In this document: positions 8,803-18,344 of the stretch, in pieces
How the letters are laid out: each line of letters begins with the position of its first letter
How positions within the stretch are numbered: position 1 is the stretch's first letter
From: an uncultured Prochlorococcus sp.
Lineage (GTDB): Bacteria > Cyanobacteriota > Cyanobacteriia > PCC-6307 > Cyanobiaceae
Assembly (NCBI GenBank): GCA_902617605.1
Contig: CACMXO010000009.1
Span: 1-38,694 of the forward strand
DNA: 38,694 nt
Direction of reading: 5' to 3'
Notes under the pieces: model-generated
What the model saw: only the letters and a program-made list of their open reading frames with translations
Databases searched by the model: none
What the model was told of the DNA's origin: nothing
Translations under genes and position numbers: made by a program

Positions 8803-9834
8803 ATAAAAGAAACGATTTCAAACTTAACCAGTAAAAATACAACGAAAAATACTAATTCTTCAAAAACATTTAATTGGCAAAAAGAGATTAAAAATTACGT
8901 AGATCCGCCAAGTTTTTGGAATCCAACATTAGGTTTATTTTTTGGCGGTTATTTTCTTGCTTTTCTTAGCATATGGCAATGGTATAGAGGTGTTTGGCCT
9001 TTGCCTTTACTTGTAGCCACTGCTTTTTTAGCTTTACATATTGAAGGTACTGTTATCCATGATGCCTGTCATAAAGCTGCTCATCCAGTTCCTTGGATAA
9101 ATCAAGCAATGGGCCATGGCTCAGCTATTTTATTAGGGTTTAGCTTCCCAGTTTTTACAAGAGTTCATTTACAACATCATATTCACGTAAACCATCCCAA
9201 AAATGATCCAGATCATATTGTCAGTACTTTTGGTCCAATTTGGCTAATTGCTCCAAGATTTTTTTATCATGAGGTGTTTTTCTTTCAAAGAAAACTCTGG
9301 CGAAGATATGAATTACTACAATGGGGAATTGAAAGATCCATATTCCTGACAATTATCTTGGCAGGTTTGAAATTTGACTTTATGAATTTAATTTATAATT
9401 TATGGTTCGGCCCAGCATTAATGGTAGGAGTCACTTTAGGAATATTTTTTGATTATTTACCCCATAGACCATTTCGATCAAGAAATAAATGGATAAATTC
9501 TCGAGTTTATCCAAGCAAATTTATGAATTTATTAATAATGGGACAAAATTACCACCTCATTCATCATCTATGGCCTTCGATTCCTTGGTTTGAATACAAA
9601 ATAGCTTATGAAAAAACTAAGCCTTTATTAGATAAAAAAGGCTCCCCTCAAAGGGTTGGGATATTTGAAAGTAAAGAAGATATTTTTAACTTTCTTTATG
9701 ATTTATTAATAGGTGTAAGGAGTCATAGCAAAAAGAGGGGGAAAATAAGAAAAATCATAAATTTATATCCAAGCTTTAAAGTAAAAAAATTTTTATTAAA
9801 GATAGTTAATAAAACATTTATTGGAAGCAACTAA
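8803..9834 (+). CDS. crtR: Beta-carotene hydroxylase CrtR (start codon non-canonical)
   Basis: A membrane di-iron hydroxylase that converts beta-carotene to zeaxanthin, the main photoprotective carotenoid of Prochlorococcus. Three histidine boxes are visible: HDACH, HLQHH and HLIHH. The first in-frame standard start is TTG 9001, but the same frame upstream encodes clear family sequence (DPPSFWNPTLG and a membrane segment, 8899-9000), so that start is too late. Between the stop at 8797 and 9001 there is no ATG, GTG or TTG. Candidates are ATA 8803, ATT 8815 and ATT 8887; 8803 is used here because it gives a natural-looking MKETIS-like N terminus. A TTGACA lies at 8708-8713 but without a good -10. 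It ends 1 nt before the convergent gatC stop. Function secure, start uncertain. Confidence 0.85.
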   Translation: MKETISNLTSKNTTKNTNSSKTFNWQKEIKNYVDPPSFWNPTLGLFFGGYFLAFLSIWQWYRGVWPLPLLVATAFLALHIEGTVIHDACHKAAHPVPWINQAMGHGSAILLGFSFPVFTRVHLQHHIHVNHPKNDPDHIVSTFGPIWLIAPRFFYHEVFFFQRKLWRRYELLQWGIERSIFLTIILAGLKFDFMNLIYNLWFGPALMVGVTLGIFFDYLPHRPFRSRNKWINSRVYPSKFMNLLIMGQNYHLIHHLWPSIPWFEYKIAYEKTKPLLDKKGSPQRVGIFESKEDIFNFLYDLLIGVRSHSKKRGKIRKIINLYPSFKVKKFLLKIVNKTFIGSN

Positions 9835-9835
9835 C

Positions 9836-10129
9836 TTATTCATTAATAATTTTAGGTACTTTAAAATATTTATCTTCTCTCGATGGGCCCAATTCTAAAA
9901 GTTCTTCATTACAATCAGAATTTTTCTTTTCGTCTTTTCTAAAAACATTTATAACCTCTATAGCCCTTGTTGTGCATGGGACATCGTCTGTATCAATTTT
10001 TTCAAGTTGTCTTATATATTCTAATATCTTTTCTAATTGTTCTACATGATTATTAATTTCATTCTCGTTAAGTTCTAATCTCGCCAAATGAGCAACTTTT
10101 TTTACTTCCTCTTTAGTTATCTTTGTCAT
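9836..10129 (-). CDS. gatC: Asp-tRNA(Asn)/Glu-tRNA(Gln) amidotransferase subunit C
   Basis: A 97-residue GatC, the small subunit that wraps around and stabilises GatA in the GatCAB complex. The complex converts Glu-tRNA-Gln (and possibly Asp-tRNA-Asn) to the amide forms in organisms without GlnRS. Family features are VKKVAHLARLELNENE at the N terminus, LEKILEYIRQLEKIDTDDVPCT in the middle, and a C-terminal RED(K)YFKVPKII. Length matches the family. The ATG at 10129 is clear. gatA and gatB are not in this window, which is usual for cyanobacteria where the gat genes are scattered. It is convergent with crtR. Confidence 0.95.
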   Translation of the reverse strand: MTKITKEEVKKVAHLARLELNENEINNHVEQLEKILEYIRQLEKIDTDDVPCTTRAIEVINVFRKDEKKNSDCNEELLELGPSREDKYFKVPKIINE

Positions 10130-10275
10130 ACATTTAATGTCTTTCTTAATAAATAATAGTTTATTAATTACATCATACTTTAAATATCCTTTTACTTTTT
10201 AAATAATTTAAAAAATAATCACATCTTTAAAAATCAATCTCAATTAATCGCCTTAATTATTTTTCTCAGCTTAAT

Positions 10276-10884
10276 ATATTATTAGATAAATATTTAAAAA
10301 TAGAAAAAGAATTATTTCCAAAAAATTTTTTTTATCGGCACTCTAAACTTGTTGCCCCTGATTTAATAGGCTGTTACCTCATAAAAAAAAATAATGAGAT
10401 AGATCAAGTTAAAGGGGTAATTGTTGAAACCGAAGCTTATTCACAGGAAGAAGAGGCCTGTCATGGCTACCGCAAAATGACCCATTCAAACAAATCATTA
10501 TTTGGCAAGCCTGGAACATTTTATATTTACAAATCTTATGGCATTCATCATTGTCTTAACATAGTTACTGATAAAGAAAATTTTGCAAGTGGTGTATTAA
10601 TTAGGTCAGTTTTTATTTCTAAAAAGAGTGAAAGATTAGCTTCTGGACCTGGGCTAGTTACTAAGACATTCAGCGTAGACATTTCGTTGAACTCTCTTGA
10701 TGTTCTTAATAATAAAACTTTACGTATTTCTCCAAGAGACTCCATTCTAGAAGAAAAAGATCTTATTCAAACTACGAGAATTGGCATATCAAAGGCAAAA
10801 AATATAAAATGGCGTTGGTATCTCAAAAATAGTAGGAGTGTAAGTAAAAGATTAAAAGGTGACAGAACACCTAAATTTCAATAA
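10276..10884 (+). CDS. 3-methyladenine DNA glycosylase (AAG/MPG family), no standard start codon
   Basis: A monofunctional base-excision repair enzyme of the AAG (Mpg) family that removes alkylated purines. Signatures are [23 protein letters not shown] (the Glu is the catalytic residue), [29 protein letters not shown] and the [13 protein letters not shown] end, so all expected blocks are present. The first standard start is ATG 10477, which would remove the catalytic VETEAY block. Between the stop codon at 10228 and 10477 no ATG, GTG or TTG occurs in frame; candidates are ATC 10237, ATT 10243, ATA 10276 and ATA 10306. ATA 10276 gives about 202 residues, close to the family length. None has a ribosome-binding site. 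Function sure, start not. Confidence 0.75.
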   Translation: MLLDKYLKIEKELFPKNFFYRHSKLVAPDLIGCYLIKKNNEIDQVKGVIVETEAYSQEEEACHGYRKMTHSNKSLFGKPGTFYIYKSYGIHHCLNIVTDKENFASGVLIRSVFISKKSERLASGPGLVTKTFSVDISLNSLDVLNNKTLRISPRDSILEEKDLIQTTRIGISKAKNIKWRWYLKNSRSVSKRLKGDRTPKFQ

Positions 10885-10906
10885 TCATTTATTTTTTTTA
10901 AGCGTA

Positions 10907-11923
10907 ATGCAAATTTGGCCTCATAAACATATCCACACACTAGCTAATTTTTCAATTAAAGATTATGAGTCAGTATTTGAATTAGCTCATAGATTTGATG
11001 CACTAAAAAATGCAGGAACAAAAAAGATACCGGCCTTACAAGGGACTTTGGTAACGTCTTTATTTTTTGAAGCTAGTACAAGAACAAAAAATAGTTTTGA
11101 GCTTGCAGCAAAAAGACTTTCTGCTGATGTCCAAACGTTTGCGCCATCCTCTAGTTCCTTAACAAAAGGCGAAACAATAATTGATACAGCCATAACTTAT
11201 TCTGCTATGGGTGCGGATACATTAGTTATAAGACATTCATCGAGTTACATAACCTTTGAAATCGCTAAAAAACTTGATGAAATAAATTCTAAGACTTCGG
11301 TTCTTAATGCGGGAGATGGATTACATAGTCACCCTAGCCAAGGATTGCTTGACATCTATACATTAATAAAATTCTTTTCCGAAAAAACACTGAATCCAGA
11401 GGTTTTAAATTCCAAAAAAATTTTAATAATTGGAGACGTTAATCATTCAAGGGTTGCCAGATCTGATCTTTGGGCGTTGAGTGCATTCGGCGCAGACATA
11501 ATCTTATGTGGTCCTAAGAAATTAATACCTGATGAATTTATCAATTTTTTAAAAACTCCCACGCCAAATCAAATAGAAGATCCTGTTAAATCAAGAGGTT
11601 CAATAACAATTTCTAGATCATTGGAAGAATCCATAAAAATTGCAGATGCGATTATTGTTTTAAGACTTCAAAAAGAAAGAATGATGGAGAATTTACTAAG
11701 TAGCATTGATTCATATAGTTCCGATTATGGCTTAACCCCAGAGAAATTATCTTTGAATAATAAAGAAATACCAATTCTCCATCCTGGTCCTATTAACAGG
11801 GATATTGAAATAAGTAGTACAGTAGTAGATCGATATCCTAATTGCCTAATCAATAATCAAGTTGAAAATGGTATTCCTATAAGAATGGCTTTGCTTTATC
11901 TATTACAGAAATACAACAAATAA
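10907..11923 (+). CDS. pyrB: Aspartate carbamoyltransferase catalytic subunit
   Basis: A 338-residue enzyme for the committed step of de novo pyrimidine synthesis, joining carbamoyl phosphate and aspartate. The carbamoyl-phosphate loop is [12 protein letters not shown] with S57-T-R-T60, and [10 protein letters not shown] and [11 protein letters not shown] complete the signature. An open frame extends upstream to GTG 10859 and would overlap the glycosylase gene, but ATG 10907 gives the normal N terminus and a 22 nt gap. No regulatory subunit (pyrI) is seen. It ends 2 nt before the stop of the convergent Ycf20-like gene. Confidence 0.96.
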   Translation: MQIWPHKHIHTLANFSIKDYESVFELAHRFDALKNAGTKKIPALQGTLVTSLFFEASTRTKNSFELAAKRLSADVQTFAPSSSSLTKGETIIDTAITYSAMGADTLVIRHSSSYITFEIAKKLDEINSKTSVLNAGDGLHSHPSQGLLDIYTLIKFFSEKTLNPEVLNSKKILIIGDVNHSRVARSDLWALSAFGADIILCGPKKLIPDEFINFLKTPTPNQIEDPVKSRGSITISRSLEESIKIADAIIVLRLQKERMMENLLSSIDSYSSDYGLTPEKLSLNNKEIPILHPGPINRDIEISSTVVDRYPNCLINNQVENGIPIRMALLYLLQKYNK

Positions 11924-11925
11924 AC

Positions 11926-12267
11926 TTATAACAACTTAAGACTTTCAGTAAAGAAACCATAAAATAATCCTAATCTTAAAGAATCTAATAAAAGTACTAA
12001 AAATTTCTTTTTCCTTTCAAATCTAAAATTTCTTCTTAGAACTATTAAAGTCTCGATAAAAACTACTGATAAGAAAGCAGCTACGGGATCCATGAGTTCC
12101 ACAACGGCACTTACCATACCAAGAGAACTTCCAAAAAAGTATCCTATTAAAAGTGTTATCAATGATATTGAATATCTTCTCCATGGATTATTAGCCCAAA
12201 TACTTATTGTCTGAATATTTTCTACAATTTTTAGCTGAAATTTTGTCTTTTGAGGTTTAACAACCAT
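11926..12267 (-). CDS. Ycf20-like membrane protein (DUF565)
   Basis: A 113-residue protein with a WANNPWRRYS motif at about 25-34 followed by two membrane segments, LITLLIGYFFGSSLGMV and VAAFLSVVFIETLIVL, then RRNFRFERKKK. This order matches the Ycf20/DUF565 family of cyanobacteria and plastids. Plant relatives are linked to non-photochemical quenching, but a role here is unproven. It lies 11 nt downstream of the small 66-residue gene on the same strand and is probably in one operon with it. Confidence 0.8.
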   Translation of the reverse strand: MVVKPQKTKFQLKIVENIQTISIWANNPWRRYSISLITLLIGYFFGSSLGMVSAVVELMDPVAAFLSVVFIETLIVLRRNFRFERKKKFLVLLLDSLRLGLFYGFFTESLKLL

Positions 12268-12278
12268 TTTGCATTAAA

Positions 12279-12479
12279 CTAAGCCGCTTCAGAGTTTGAT
12301 TGCATTTTAGTATTTCCTTCTGTTAATTCAAGTAATGCTTCCAACTGAGCCATTAATCCTCTTAATTCGCCTGGTTCAGGAAAAAGATCATCTTCTTTTA
12401 TTCCCAAATGCAATTCTTTAAGCTCTTGTCTTAAATAGCGTATGTGACTAATGACTTGCTCTTTTTTGGTTTGCGACAT
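12279..12479 (-). CDS. Small conserved hypothetical protein
   Basis: A 66-residue acidic protein starting MSQTKKEQVISHIRYLRQEL. The frame extends seven codons upstream, but the MSQTKK start at 12479 is more natural. Predicted helix runs through most of it, with LRQELKELHLGI and LRGLMAQLEALLELTEG having heptad-like leucines, suggesting a short coiled coil or helical hairpin. I do not recognise a named domain. It precedes the Ycf20-like gene by 11 nt. The ORF pattern and tight spacing support a real gene; function unknown. Confidence 0.7.
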   Translation of the reverse strand: MSQTKKEQVISHIRYLRQELKELHLGIKEDDLFPEPGELRGLMAQLEALLELTEGNTKMQSNSEAA

Positions 12480-12697
12480 GATGTAAACTTTGACAAACAT
12501 ATTTTAAAAGGGAATATTTTTGAAAAGGAGAGTTTGACTATTTATGACTGAGAATGAAGATATATGATCTAACAACAATTGGAAAAATTTTTTTGAATAT
12601 TGAAAATTTTCATTATTTAAAGTGTGTACTTAATTCTTATATAAATTTTAAATAATTACCTCAGGCTTTATTATTAGATTATATTGGCTTTCGCAAT

Positions 12698-12919
12698 ATG
12701 AAATTCATTTCTGAAAATAAAATAAGTGAGGAACTAGTAAATTCTTTTGATGAAGAAATGACCCTTCAACTCGCTAAAAGGCTAGAGGAAGATAACTATA
12801 ATTCTCCATTTGATGGTTTAAAAGACTGGCACTTACTGAGGGCTCTTGCAATCAACAGACCTGAATTAACAACTAGTTATACCCATCTCCTCGATCAGGA
12901 ACCTTTCGATGAAAACTAA
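12698..12919 (+). CDS. DUF2555 family small protein
   Basis: A 73-residue acidic protein, with LQLAKRLEEDNYNSPFDGLKDWHLLRALAI as its central region. This pattern matches the cyanobacterial DUF2555 family of unknown function. No signal or membrane segment. Its 3' end overlaps the start of coaBC by 11 nt, so the two are translated as a coupled pair. The promoter must lie in the 218 nt upstream of its start, shared with the divergent 66-residue gene. That spacer is AT-rich and I saw no convincing operator or small RNA in it. Confidence 0.8.
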   Translation: MKFISENKISEELVNSFDEEMTLQLAKRLEEDNYNSPFDGLKDWHLLRALAINRPELTTSYTHLLDQEPFDEN

Positions 12920-14165
12920 AACTAAGGACTCCAAAATAAAGGTTCTTTTATTAATAACAGGCAGTATTGCAGCTGTAAGAATTCCATTATTAGTTAGCCA
13001 ATTAGCAAAAGAAAATTATGAAATAAGATGCGTTTTATCAAAAAATGCAGAAAAATTAATAAAGCCGCTTTCTCTTTCTATTTTAAGTAGAAACCAGTGC
13101 ATTTTAGAAAATGATCAATGGTCTGATGGTCAATCAACTCCTCTTCACATAGAACTAAGTAATTGGGCTGATATTTTAATCATCGCCCCTTTAACAGCGA
13201 CAACATTAGCAAAATGGGTAACTGGAAATGCAGAGGGATTGATCCCAAGCATCTTAATAGCAAATATAAAGCCCATTATTGTTGCACCAGCAATGAATAC
13301 ACAAATGTGGCTAAATAAAGCCGTTCAAAAAAATTATGAGAATTTACAGAATTACGAAAATGTTTTGTCTTTGCAACCAAGTGAAGGCCTCTTAGCATGT
13401 GATGCTATTGGCATCGGTAAGATACCTCCTAATGATCTAATCCACTTAGCTCTTGAATTTTTAGCTTCACATAAAAAAAATGAATATCGCAAAGATTTAC
13501 TTAATAAAGAAATTTTAATAACTGGAGGGTGTACCTCAGAGAAAATTGACGCGGCAAGACATATTACTAACAAAAGTTCTGGAGCTATGGGCCTACTTCT
13601 CTCTCAGGTAGCTAGGTTTAGGGGAGCACAAGTAAAATATGTTCATGGTCCTCTGAAAATCGATAAGAATCTTACTGATGGAATAAAAAGATATGAAATT
13701 GAAACTAGTGTTGATTTAATTAGGGCACTTAATAATGAAATATCAAATTGCGATTATTTTTTCATGAATGCAGCAGTATCTGATTTTAAAATAACCTCTG
13801 ATACTTCAGCTAAAATTCCAAAAAATCAAATTAATGCTCATTTGAATAAAAACTTTGAGCTAGTCCCAGATATTTTAAAAACAATAAGTAAATCAAAAAA
13901 AGATAACCAAGTTTTTGTAGGCTTTTGTGCTTTTACAGGATCTATAGAAGAAGCACGAATGACAATTAAAGAAAAGATTATCCAAAAGGGTTGTGATTAT
14001 CTATTCGCAAATCCAATTGATCTTGAAGGCCAAGGATTTGGCTTTTTGGCACAAAATGAAGGTTGGTTATTCGATACTAATAATATGGAACATTACATTA
14101 ACAAAACATCAAAAATTGATTTAGCAAATAAATTAATAACCCAAATTCTTTCATTAAAAAAATAA
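12909..14165 (+). CDS. coaBC: Bifunctional phosphopantothenoylcysteine decarboxylase / phosphopantothenate-cysteine ligase
   Basis: A 418-residue enzyme that catalyses two successive steps of coenzyme A synthesis. The N-terminal flavoprotein half (CoaC) has the substrate His80 in STPLHIELSNWAD, the clamp PAMNTQMW at 127-134 and the active-site Cys164 in LLACDAIGIGK. The C-terminal half (CoaB) opens with ILITGGCTSEKIDAARHITN and has NAAVSDF and GFCAFTG. Length is typical. It overlaps the upstream DUF2555 gene by 11 nt. The region after its stop is only A/T runs (14163-14190) and has no clear hairpin. Confidence 0.96.
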   Translation: MKTKTKDSKIKVLLLITGSIAAVRIPLLVSQLAKENYEIRCVLSKNAEKLIKPLSLSILSRNQCILENDQWSDGQSTPLHIELSNWADILIIAPLTATTLAKWVTGNAEGLIPSILIANIKPIIVAPAMNTQMWLNKAVQKNYENLQNYENVLSLQPSEGLLACDAIGIGKIPPNDLIHLALEFLASHKKNEYRKDLLNKEILITGGCTSEKIDAARHITNKSSGAMGLLLSQVARFRGAQVKYVHGPLKIDKNLTDGIKRYEIETSVDLIRALNNEISNCDYFFMNAAVSDFKITSDTSAKIPKNQINAHLNKNFELVPDILKTISKSKKDNQVFVGFCAFTGSIEEARMTIKEKIIQKGCDYLFANPIDLEGQGFGFLAQNEGWLFDTNNMEHYINKTSKIDLANKLITQILSLKK

Positions 14166-14382
14166 AAAAAAATTTTTTAATTTGTATTTTTTTGTAATCT
14201 TAATCATTAAAAATAATGTGATAGCTTAAAATAATTCCAGTTTTTTAAAATCTAAAAAGCTACGGGTTGTTTCGAGGATTTAATAGTCCTTTCTTTTATG
14301 GTCCTTTCCCTTGTAATATCCGTACTAAACTTATTAGATGACCTTAAATCTATCGTCACAGAACTTTACTGCAACTTTAATT

Positions 14383-15177
14383 ATGAGAATTCGTTCTTTC
14401 TTAGCTTTTGTTATTTCAATTTGTATAACTTTTGCTTTCGTACCTGTTAAAACATTTGCTTTTTCTGAAAGAGGAAATGCACAATTCACAGATGTTGTTA
14501 ACACAGGAAAAGCTAATGATTGTCCTACATTAGACTCATCTCTTGTCGGATCAATATCTCTAGGGAATGGAGATAGCCTCAAAGGAATATGTATGCATCC
14601 AACAGAAGTTTATGTAAAAGTGCCAGGGACAAAACGAAAAGCTGCAGAATTTGTTTCTACAAAAATTATTAGTCCTAGAAATAACACCACAGTGACAGAA
14701 GTTTATGGAGATATAGATTCAGGAACATTCACTGAAAAAGGTGGTATTGATTTTCAACTTATTACTGTATTAACTCCTGGTGGTTTAGAGGTGCCATTTG
14801 CATTCTCAGCAAAAGATCTTACAGCTGATTTACCTTCATCAATTGAGCCAGGCACTGAGGTTAGTGGTTCAACATTTACACCTAACTACAGAACTGGTGA
14901 CTTTCTAGATCCTAAGGCAAGAGCTAAAAATACTGGTGTTGAATATGCTCAAGGTTTAGTTGCATTAGGAGGCGATGACGAAGAACTTGCAAAAGAAAAT
15001 ATTAAAGTTGATGTAAACGGTACTGGCGTTATTACCCTCTCAATCAACAATGTAGATTCTGACACAGACGAATTTGCTGGTACTTTTGAAGCAATTCAAC
15101 CTTCAGATACAGATATGGGTTCAAAGGATCCACTTGATGTAAAAATAATTGGGGAGCTTTACGGAAGAAAGGCATAA
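14383..15177 (+). CDS. psbO: Photosystem II manganese-stabilizing protein PsbO
   Basis: A 264-residue lumenal extrinsic subunit that stabilises the Mn4CaO5 cluster of photosystem II. An upstream ATG at 14338 is open but the start at 14383 gives a standard signal peptide (MRIRSFL, then a hydrophobic stretch, ending near TFAFS at about residue 27-30). The mature part has FTDVVNTGKANDCP, and the family pattern continues through GGIDFQLITVLTPGG and GTFTPNYRTGDFLDPKARA-like sequence. A terminator hairpin follows. FtsH and sat lie downstream. Secretion to the thylakoid lumen is inferred from the signal peptide. Confidence 0.97.
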   Translation: MRIRSFLAFVISICITFAFVPVKTFAFSERGNAQFTDVVNTGKANDCPTLDSSLVGSISLGNGDSLKGICMHPTEVYVKVPGTKRKAAEFVSTKIISPRNNTTVTEVYGDIDSGTFTEKGGIDFQLITVLTPGGLEVPFAFSAKDLTADLPSSIEPGTEVSGSTFTPNYRTGDFLDPKARAKNTGVEYAQGLVALGGDDEELAKENIKVDVNGTGVITLSINNVDSDTDEFAGTFEAIQPSDTDMGSKDPLDVKIIGELYGRKA

Positions 15178-15187
15178 ATCCTACTCA

Positions 15188-15221
15188 AGAGAAAAAGGGG
15201 GTTAAACCCCTCTTTTTTTTT
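15188..15221 (+). terminator. Rho-independent terminator downstream of psbO
   Basis: An inverted repeat with GGGG at 15197-15200 and CCCC at 15207-15210, closed by the loop GTTAAA and extended by flanking A/T pairs, is followed by TCTTTTTTTTT at 15211-15221. It begins about 10 nt after the psbO stop, so psbO is probably transcribed alone or terminates strongly before sat. Confidence 0.85.
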
Positions 15222-15248
15222 CAAAATTTTTCTTTATCAATTTTAAAA

Positions 15249-16424
15249 ATGGAATTACGACAAAAAACTAAAACAGACACTAATGGCCTAATACCCCCTT
15301 ATGGAGGGGAACTAAAAAATTTAATTATCAAAGATAAAAACCTTAAAAATGAACTTATTTCTAAAGCTACTTATGAGTTTGAATGTAGCGAGAGAAATGC
15401 ATGCGATGTAGAACTTTTGATGGTTGGAGCTTTTTCTCCATTGGAAGGTTTTATGGATGAAAATAACTACAATTCGGTCATTAAAAATAATAGAAATACA
15501 AGCGGGTTGCTTTTTGGCTTGCCTATTGTATTTGATTCAAATAATGAAAAAGTAAAAACTGGAGAGACAATATTACTTACCTATAAAAAACAAAAAATGG
15601 CAGTTTTGGAAGTTAGCTCTAAATGGGAGCCTGACAAATCCTTAGAAGCTGAACTTTGTTATGGTACTAATTCTTTAGATCATCCTGCTGTTAAGATGAT
15701 TTTTAACGAGAGAGGTAGATTTTATATAGGAGGAAGAGTTTATGGTTTCGAACTACCAATTAGAGAATTCCCCTGCAAAACACCTGAAGAAGTTAGATCT
15801 ACACTGCCATCAAATCATGATGTAGTTGCATTTCAATGCAGAAATCCAATTCATAGAGCACATTATGAATTATTTACTAATGCCTTACTTTCAGATAATG
15901 TCTCCTCTAAATCAGTTGTTTTAGTTCATCCAACTTGTGGACCCACTCAACAAGATGATATTCCTGGAAAAGTTAGATATTTGACCTACAAAGAATTAGA
16001 AGAGGAAATATCTGATGAAAGAATAAAATGGGCTTTTTTACCTTATTCAATGCATATGGCAGGGCCAAGAGAAGCCCTTCAACATATGATAATAAGAAGA
16101 AATTATGGCTGCACCCATTTTATTATTGGTAGAGATATGGCTGGTTGTAAGTCGTCCTCAACTGGTGAAGATTTTTATGGTCCATATGATGCCCAAAATT
16201 TTGCGAATAAGTGTGCAGATGAATTGATGATGCAAACTGTTCCTTCAAAAAATTTAGTTTATACGAAGGAAAAAGGATACATAACAGCTGAAGAAGCCAA
16301 AGAATTTAATTATGAAATTATGAAACTTAGTGGTACGGAATTTAGAAAGAAATTGAGGACAGGCGAACCAATTCCTGAATGGTTTGCATTTAAAAGTGTA
16401 GTAGATGTTCTAAGACGCTCTTAA
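15249..16424 (+). CDS. sat: Sulfate adenylyltransferase (ATP sulfurylase)
   Basis: A 391-residue monofunctional enzyme that makes APS from ATP and sulfate, the first step of sulfate assimilation. The ATP-binding QCRNPIHRAHYE block lies at 196-207, matching QxRNPxHxAHE, and GRDMAGCKSS lies near 294-303. There is no APS-kinase domain; the length fits the stand-alone family. It starts 71 nt after the psbO stop, beyond the psbO terminator, so it likely has its own promoter, and ends 46 nt before the ftsH start. Co-transcription with ftsH is possible. Confidence 0.97.
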   Translation: MELRQKTKTDTNGLIPPYGGELKNLIIKDKNLKNELISKATYEFECSERNACDVELLMVGAFSPLEGFMDENNYNSVIKNNRNTSGLLFGLPIVFDSNNEKVKTGETILLTYKKQKMAVLEVSSKWEPDKSLEAELCYGTNSLDHPAVKMIFNERGRFYIGGRVYGFELPIREFPCKTPEEVRSTLPSNHDVVAFQCRNPIHRAHYELFTNALLSDNVSSKSVVLVHPTCGPTQQDDIPGKVRYLTYKELEEEISDERIKWAFLPYSMHMAGPREALQHMIIRRNYGCTHFIIGRDMAGCKSSSTGEDFYGPYDAQNFANKCADELMMQTVPSKNLVYTKEKGYITAEEAKEFNYEIMKLSGTEFRKKLRTGEPIPEWFAFKSVVDVLRRS

Positions 16425-16470
16425 TATTGTTTTATTATTAGTATTATAGATTTATTAAAGATTTTTTATC

Positions 16471-18324
16471 GTGAACAAACGTTGGAGAAACGTAGGGCTT
16501 TATGTCCTAGCTGTCATTACTGTAATTTTCATTGGTACTTCAGTTTTTGATAAACCTAGTACTGAAAGTTCTACAAAGACTTTGAGATATAGTGATTTTA
16601 TAGAGGCAGTTCAAGATAAAGAAATCAGTAGAGTCTTAATATCTCCAGATAATGCCACAGCTCAAGTTGTTGAAAATGATGGGAGCAGGTCTGAGGTCAA
16701 TTTAGCCCCTGACAAAGATTTATTAAAAATTCTGACTGAGAATAATGTAGATATCGCTGTAACTCCTACAAAATTAGCCAATCCATGGCAACAGGCTTTA
16801 AGTAGCTTAATCTTCCCAGTACTTTTAATTGGAGGCCTATTTTTTCTTTTCAGAAGATCCCAAAGCGGTAATGCTGGAGGTGGTAACCCTGCCATGAGTT
16901 TTGGTAAGAGCAAAGCTAGACTTCAAATGGAACCATCTACACAAGTAACCTTTTCAGATGTTGCTGGTGTAGAAGGTGCAAAATTAGAACTCACCGAAGT
17001 TGTAGATTTCTTAAAGAGCCCAGATAGATTTACTGCAGTCGGAGCAAAAATTCCAAAAGGAGTTCTTCTTGTTGGCCCGCCTGGTACTGGAAAAACACTT
17101 TTAGCTAAAGCAGTAGCTGGAGAAGCAGGTGTACCTTTTTTCTCAATATCGGGTTCAGAATTTGTAGAAATGTTTGTTGGGGTTGGAGCTAGTAGAGTTA
17201 GAGATCTTTTTGAACAAGCTAAAAAGAATGCTCCTTGTATTGTGTTTATTGACGAAATAGATGCAGTTGGAAGACAAAGAGGAGCTGGTATGGGCGGAGG
17301 AAATGATGAAAGAGAACAAACATTAAACCAACTCTTAACCGAAATGGATGGTTTTGAAGGTAATTCAGGAATAATAATAGTTGCTGCAACCAATAGACCA
17401 GATGTCTTAGATTCAGCTTTAATGCGTCCTGGAAGATTCGATAGACAGGTAACAGTTGACCGACCAGATTATGCTGGAAGATTGCAGATATTAAATGTTC
17501 ATGCGAAAGATAAAACTCTTTCAAAGGACGTTGATTTAGATAAAGTTGCCAGAAGAACACCAGGATTTACTGGTGCAGATTTAGCTAATCTTTTAAATGA
17601 AGCAGCAATATTAGCAGCTAGAAAAGATTTAGATAAAGTAAGTAATGATGAAGTCGGTGATGCCATTGAAAGAGTTATGGCTGGCCCAGAAAAGAAAGAT
17701 AGAGTCATCAGTGATAAGAAAAAAGAATTAGTTGCTTATCACGAAGCTGGACATGCACTCGTTGGAGCATTAATGCCTGATTATGACCCAGTAGCAAAAG
17801 TTTCAATCATTCCAAGAGGTCAGGCTGGAGGTCTAACCTTCTTTACTCCAAGTGAAGAAAGAATGGAATCTGGTCTTTACTCTCGTTCTTACCTTCAAAA
17901 TCAAATGGCTGTAGCTCTTGGTGGAAGAGTTGCTGAAGAAATAGTCTATGGCGAAGAAGAGGTAACAACCGGAGCTTCAAATGATTTACAACAAGTTGCC
18001 AATGTAGCAAGACAAATGATCACTAAATTTGGAATGAGTGACAAAATTGGTCCAGTCGCTCTAGGTCAATCTCAAGGTGGAATGTTTCTCGGAAGAGATA
18101 TGAGTTCTACAAGAGATTTTTCTGAAGATACAGCCGCAACAATTGATGTAGAGGTTTCAGAACTTGTTGATGTTGCCTATAAGAGAGCTACAAAAGTTTT
18201 AACAGACAATAGAACTGTCCTTGACGAAATGGCTCAAATGCTAATTGAAAGAGAAACTATAGATACTGAAGATATTCAAGACTTACTCAACCGCTCAGAA
18301 GTAAAAGTCGCAAACTATATTTAA
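16471..18324 (+). CDS. ftsH: ATP-dependent zinc metalloprotease FtsH
   Basis: A 617-residue membrane AAA+ protease. Two N-terminal membrane segments at about 8-24 and 110-128 flank a periplasmic/lumenal stretch. The AAA domain has Walker A GPPGTGKT at 202-209, Walker B VFIDEID, and the SRH with RPGRFDRQV. The zinc site HEAGH is at 424-428. Start is GTG at 16471. In cyanobacteria, FtsH complexes degrade photodamaged D1 in PSII repair. Which paralogue this is cannot be set from sequence alone, but the length and position after psbO and sat fit the thylakoid FtsH2 type. Low-confidence paralogue, high-confidence family. Confidence 0.97.
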   Translation: MNKRWRNVGLYVLAVITVIFIGTSVFDKPSTESSTKTLRYSDFIEAVQDKEISRVLISPDNATAQVVENDGSRSEVNLAPDKDLLKILTENNVDIAVTPTKLANPWQQALSSLIFPVLLIGGLFFLFRRSQSGNAGGGNPAMSFGKSKARLQMEPSTQVTFSDVAGVEGAKLELTEVVDFLKSPDRFTAVGAKIPKGVLLVGPPGTGKTLLAKAVAGEAGVPFFSISGSEFVEMFVGVGASRVRDLFEQAKKNAPCIVFIDEIDAVGRQRGAGMGGGNDEREQTLNQLLTEMDGFEGNSGIIIVAATNRPDVLDSALMRPGRFDRQVTVDRPDYAGRLQILNVHAKDKTLSKDVDLDKVARRTPGFTGADLANLLNEAAILAARKDLDKVSNDEVGDAIERVMAGPEKKDRVISDKKKELVAYHEAGHALVGALMPDYDPVAKVSIIPRGQAGGLTFFTPSEERMESGLYSRSYLQNQMAVALGGRVAEEIVYGEEEVTTGASNDLQQVANVARQMITKFGMSDKIGPVALGQSQGGMFLGRDMSSTRDFSEDTAATIDVEVSELVDVAYKRATKVLTDNRTVLDEMAQMLIERETIDTEDIQDLLNRSEVKVANYI

Positions 18325-18344
18325 CGCGAAATTTTAAATTTTTA

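Noticed and set aside
9001-9834. crtR starting at TTG 9001
   Set aside because: It would remove the first membrane segment and the conserved DPPSFWNPT block that the same frame encodes upstream.
10477-10884. Glycosylase gene as a truncated pseudogene starting at ATG 10477
   Set aside because: The upstream frame carries the catalytic motif without a stop, and the C-terminal motifs are intact; a start-codon problem is more likely than loss of the gene, though not excluded.
12544-12567. Seven-codon ORF (MTENEDI) before the DUF2555 gene
   Set aside because: Too short and without a ribosome-binding site nearby.
14163-14200. Terminator after coaBC
   Set aside because: Only A and T runs, no GC stem.
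16662-17708. Long minus-strand open frames inside ftsH
   Set aside because: They are antisense shadows; the plus-strand frame carries all FtsH motifs.
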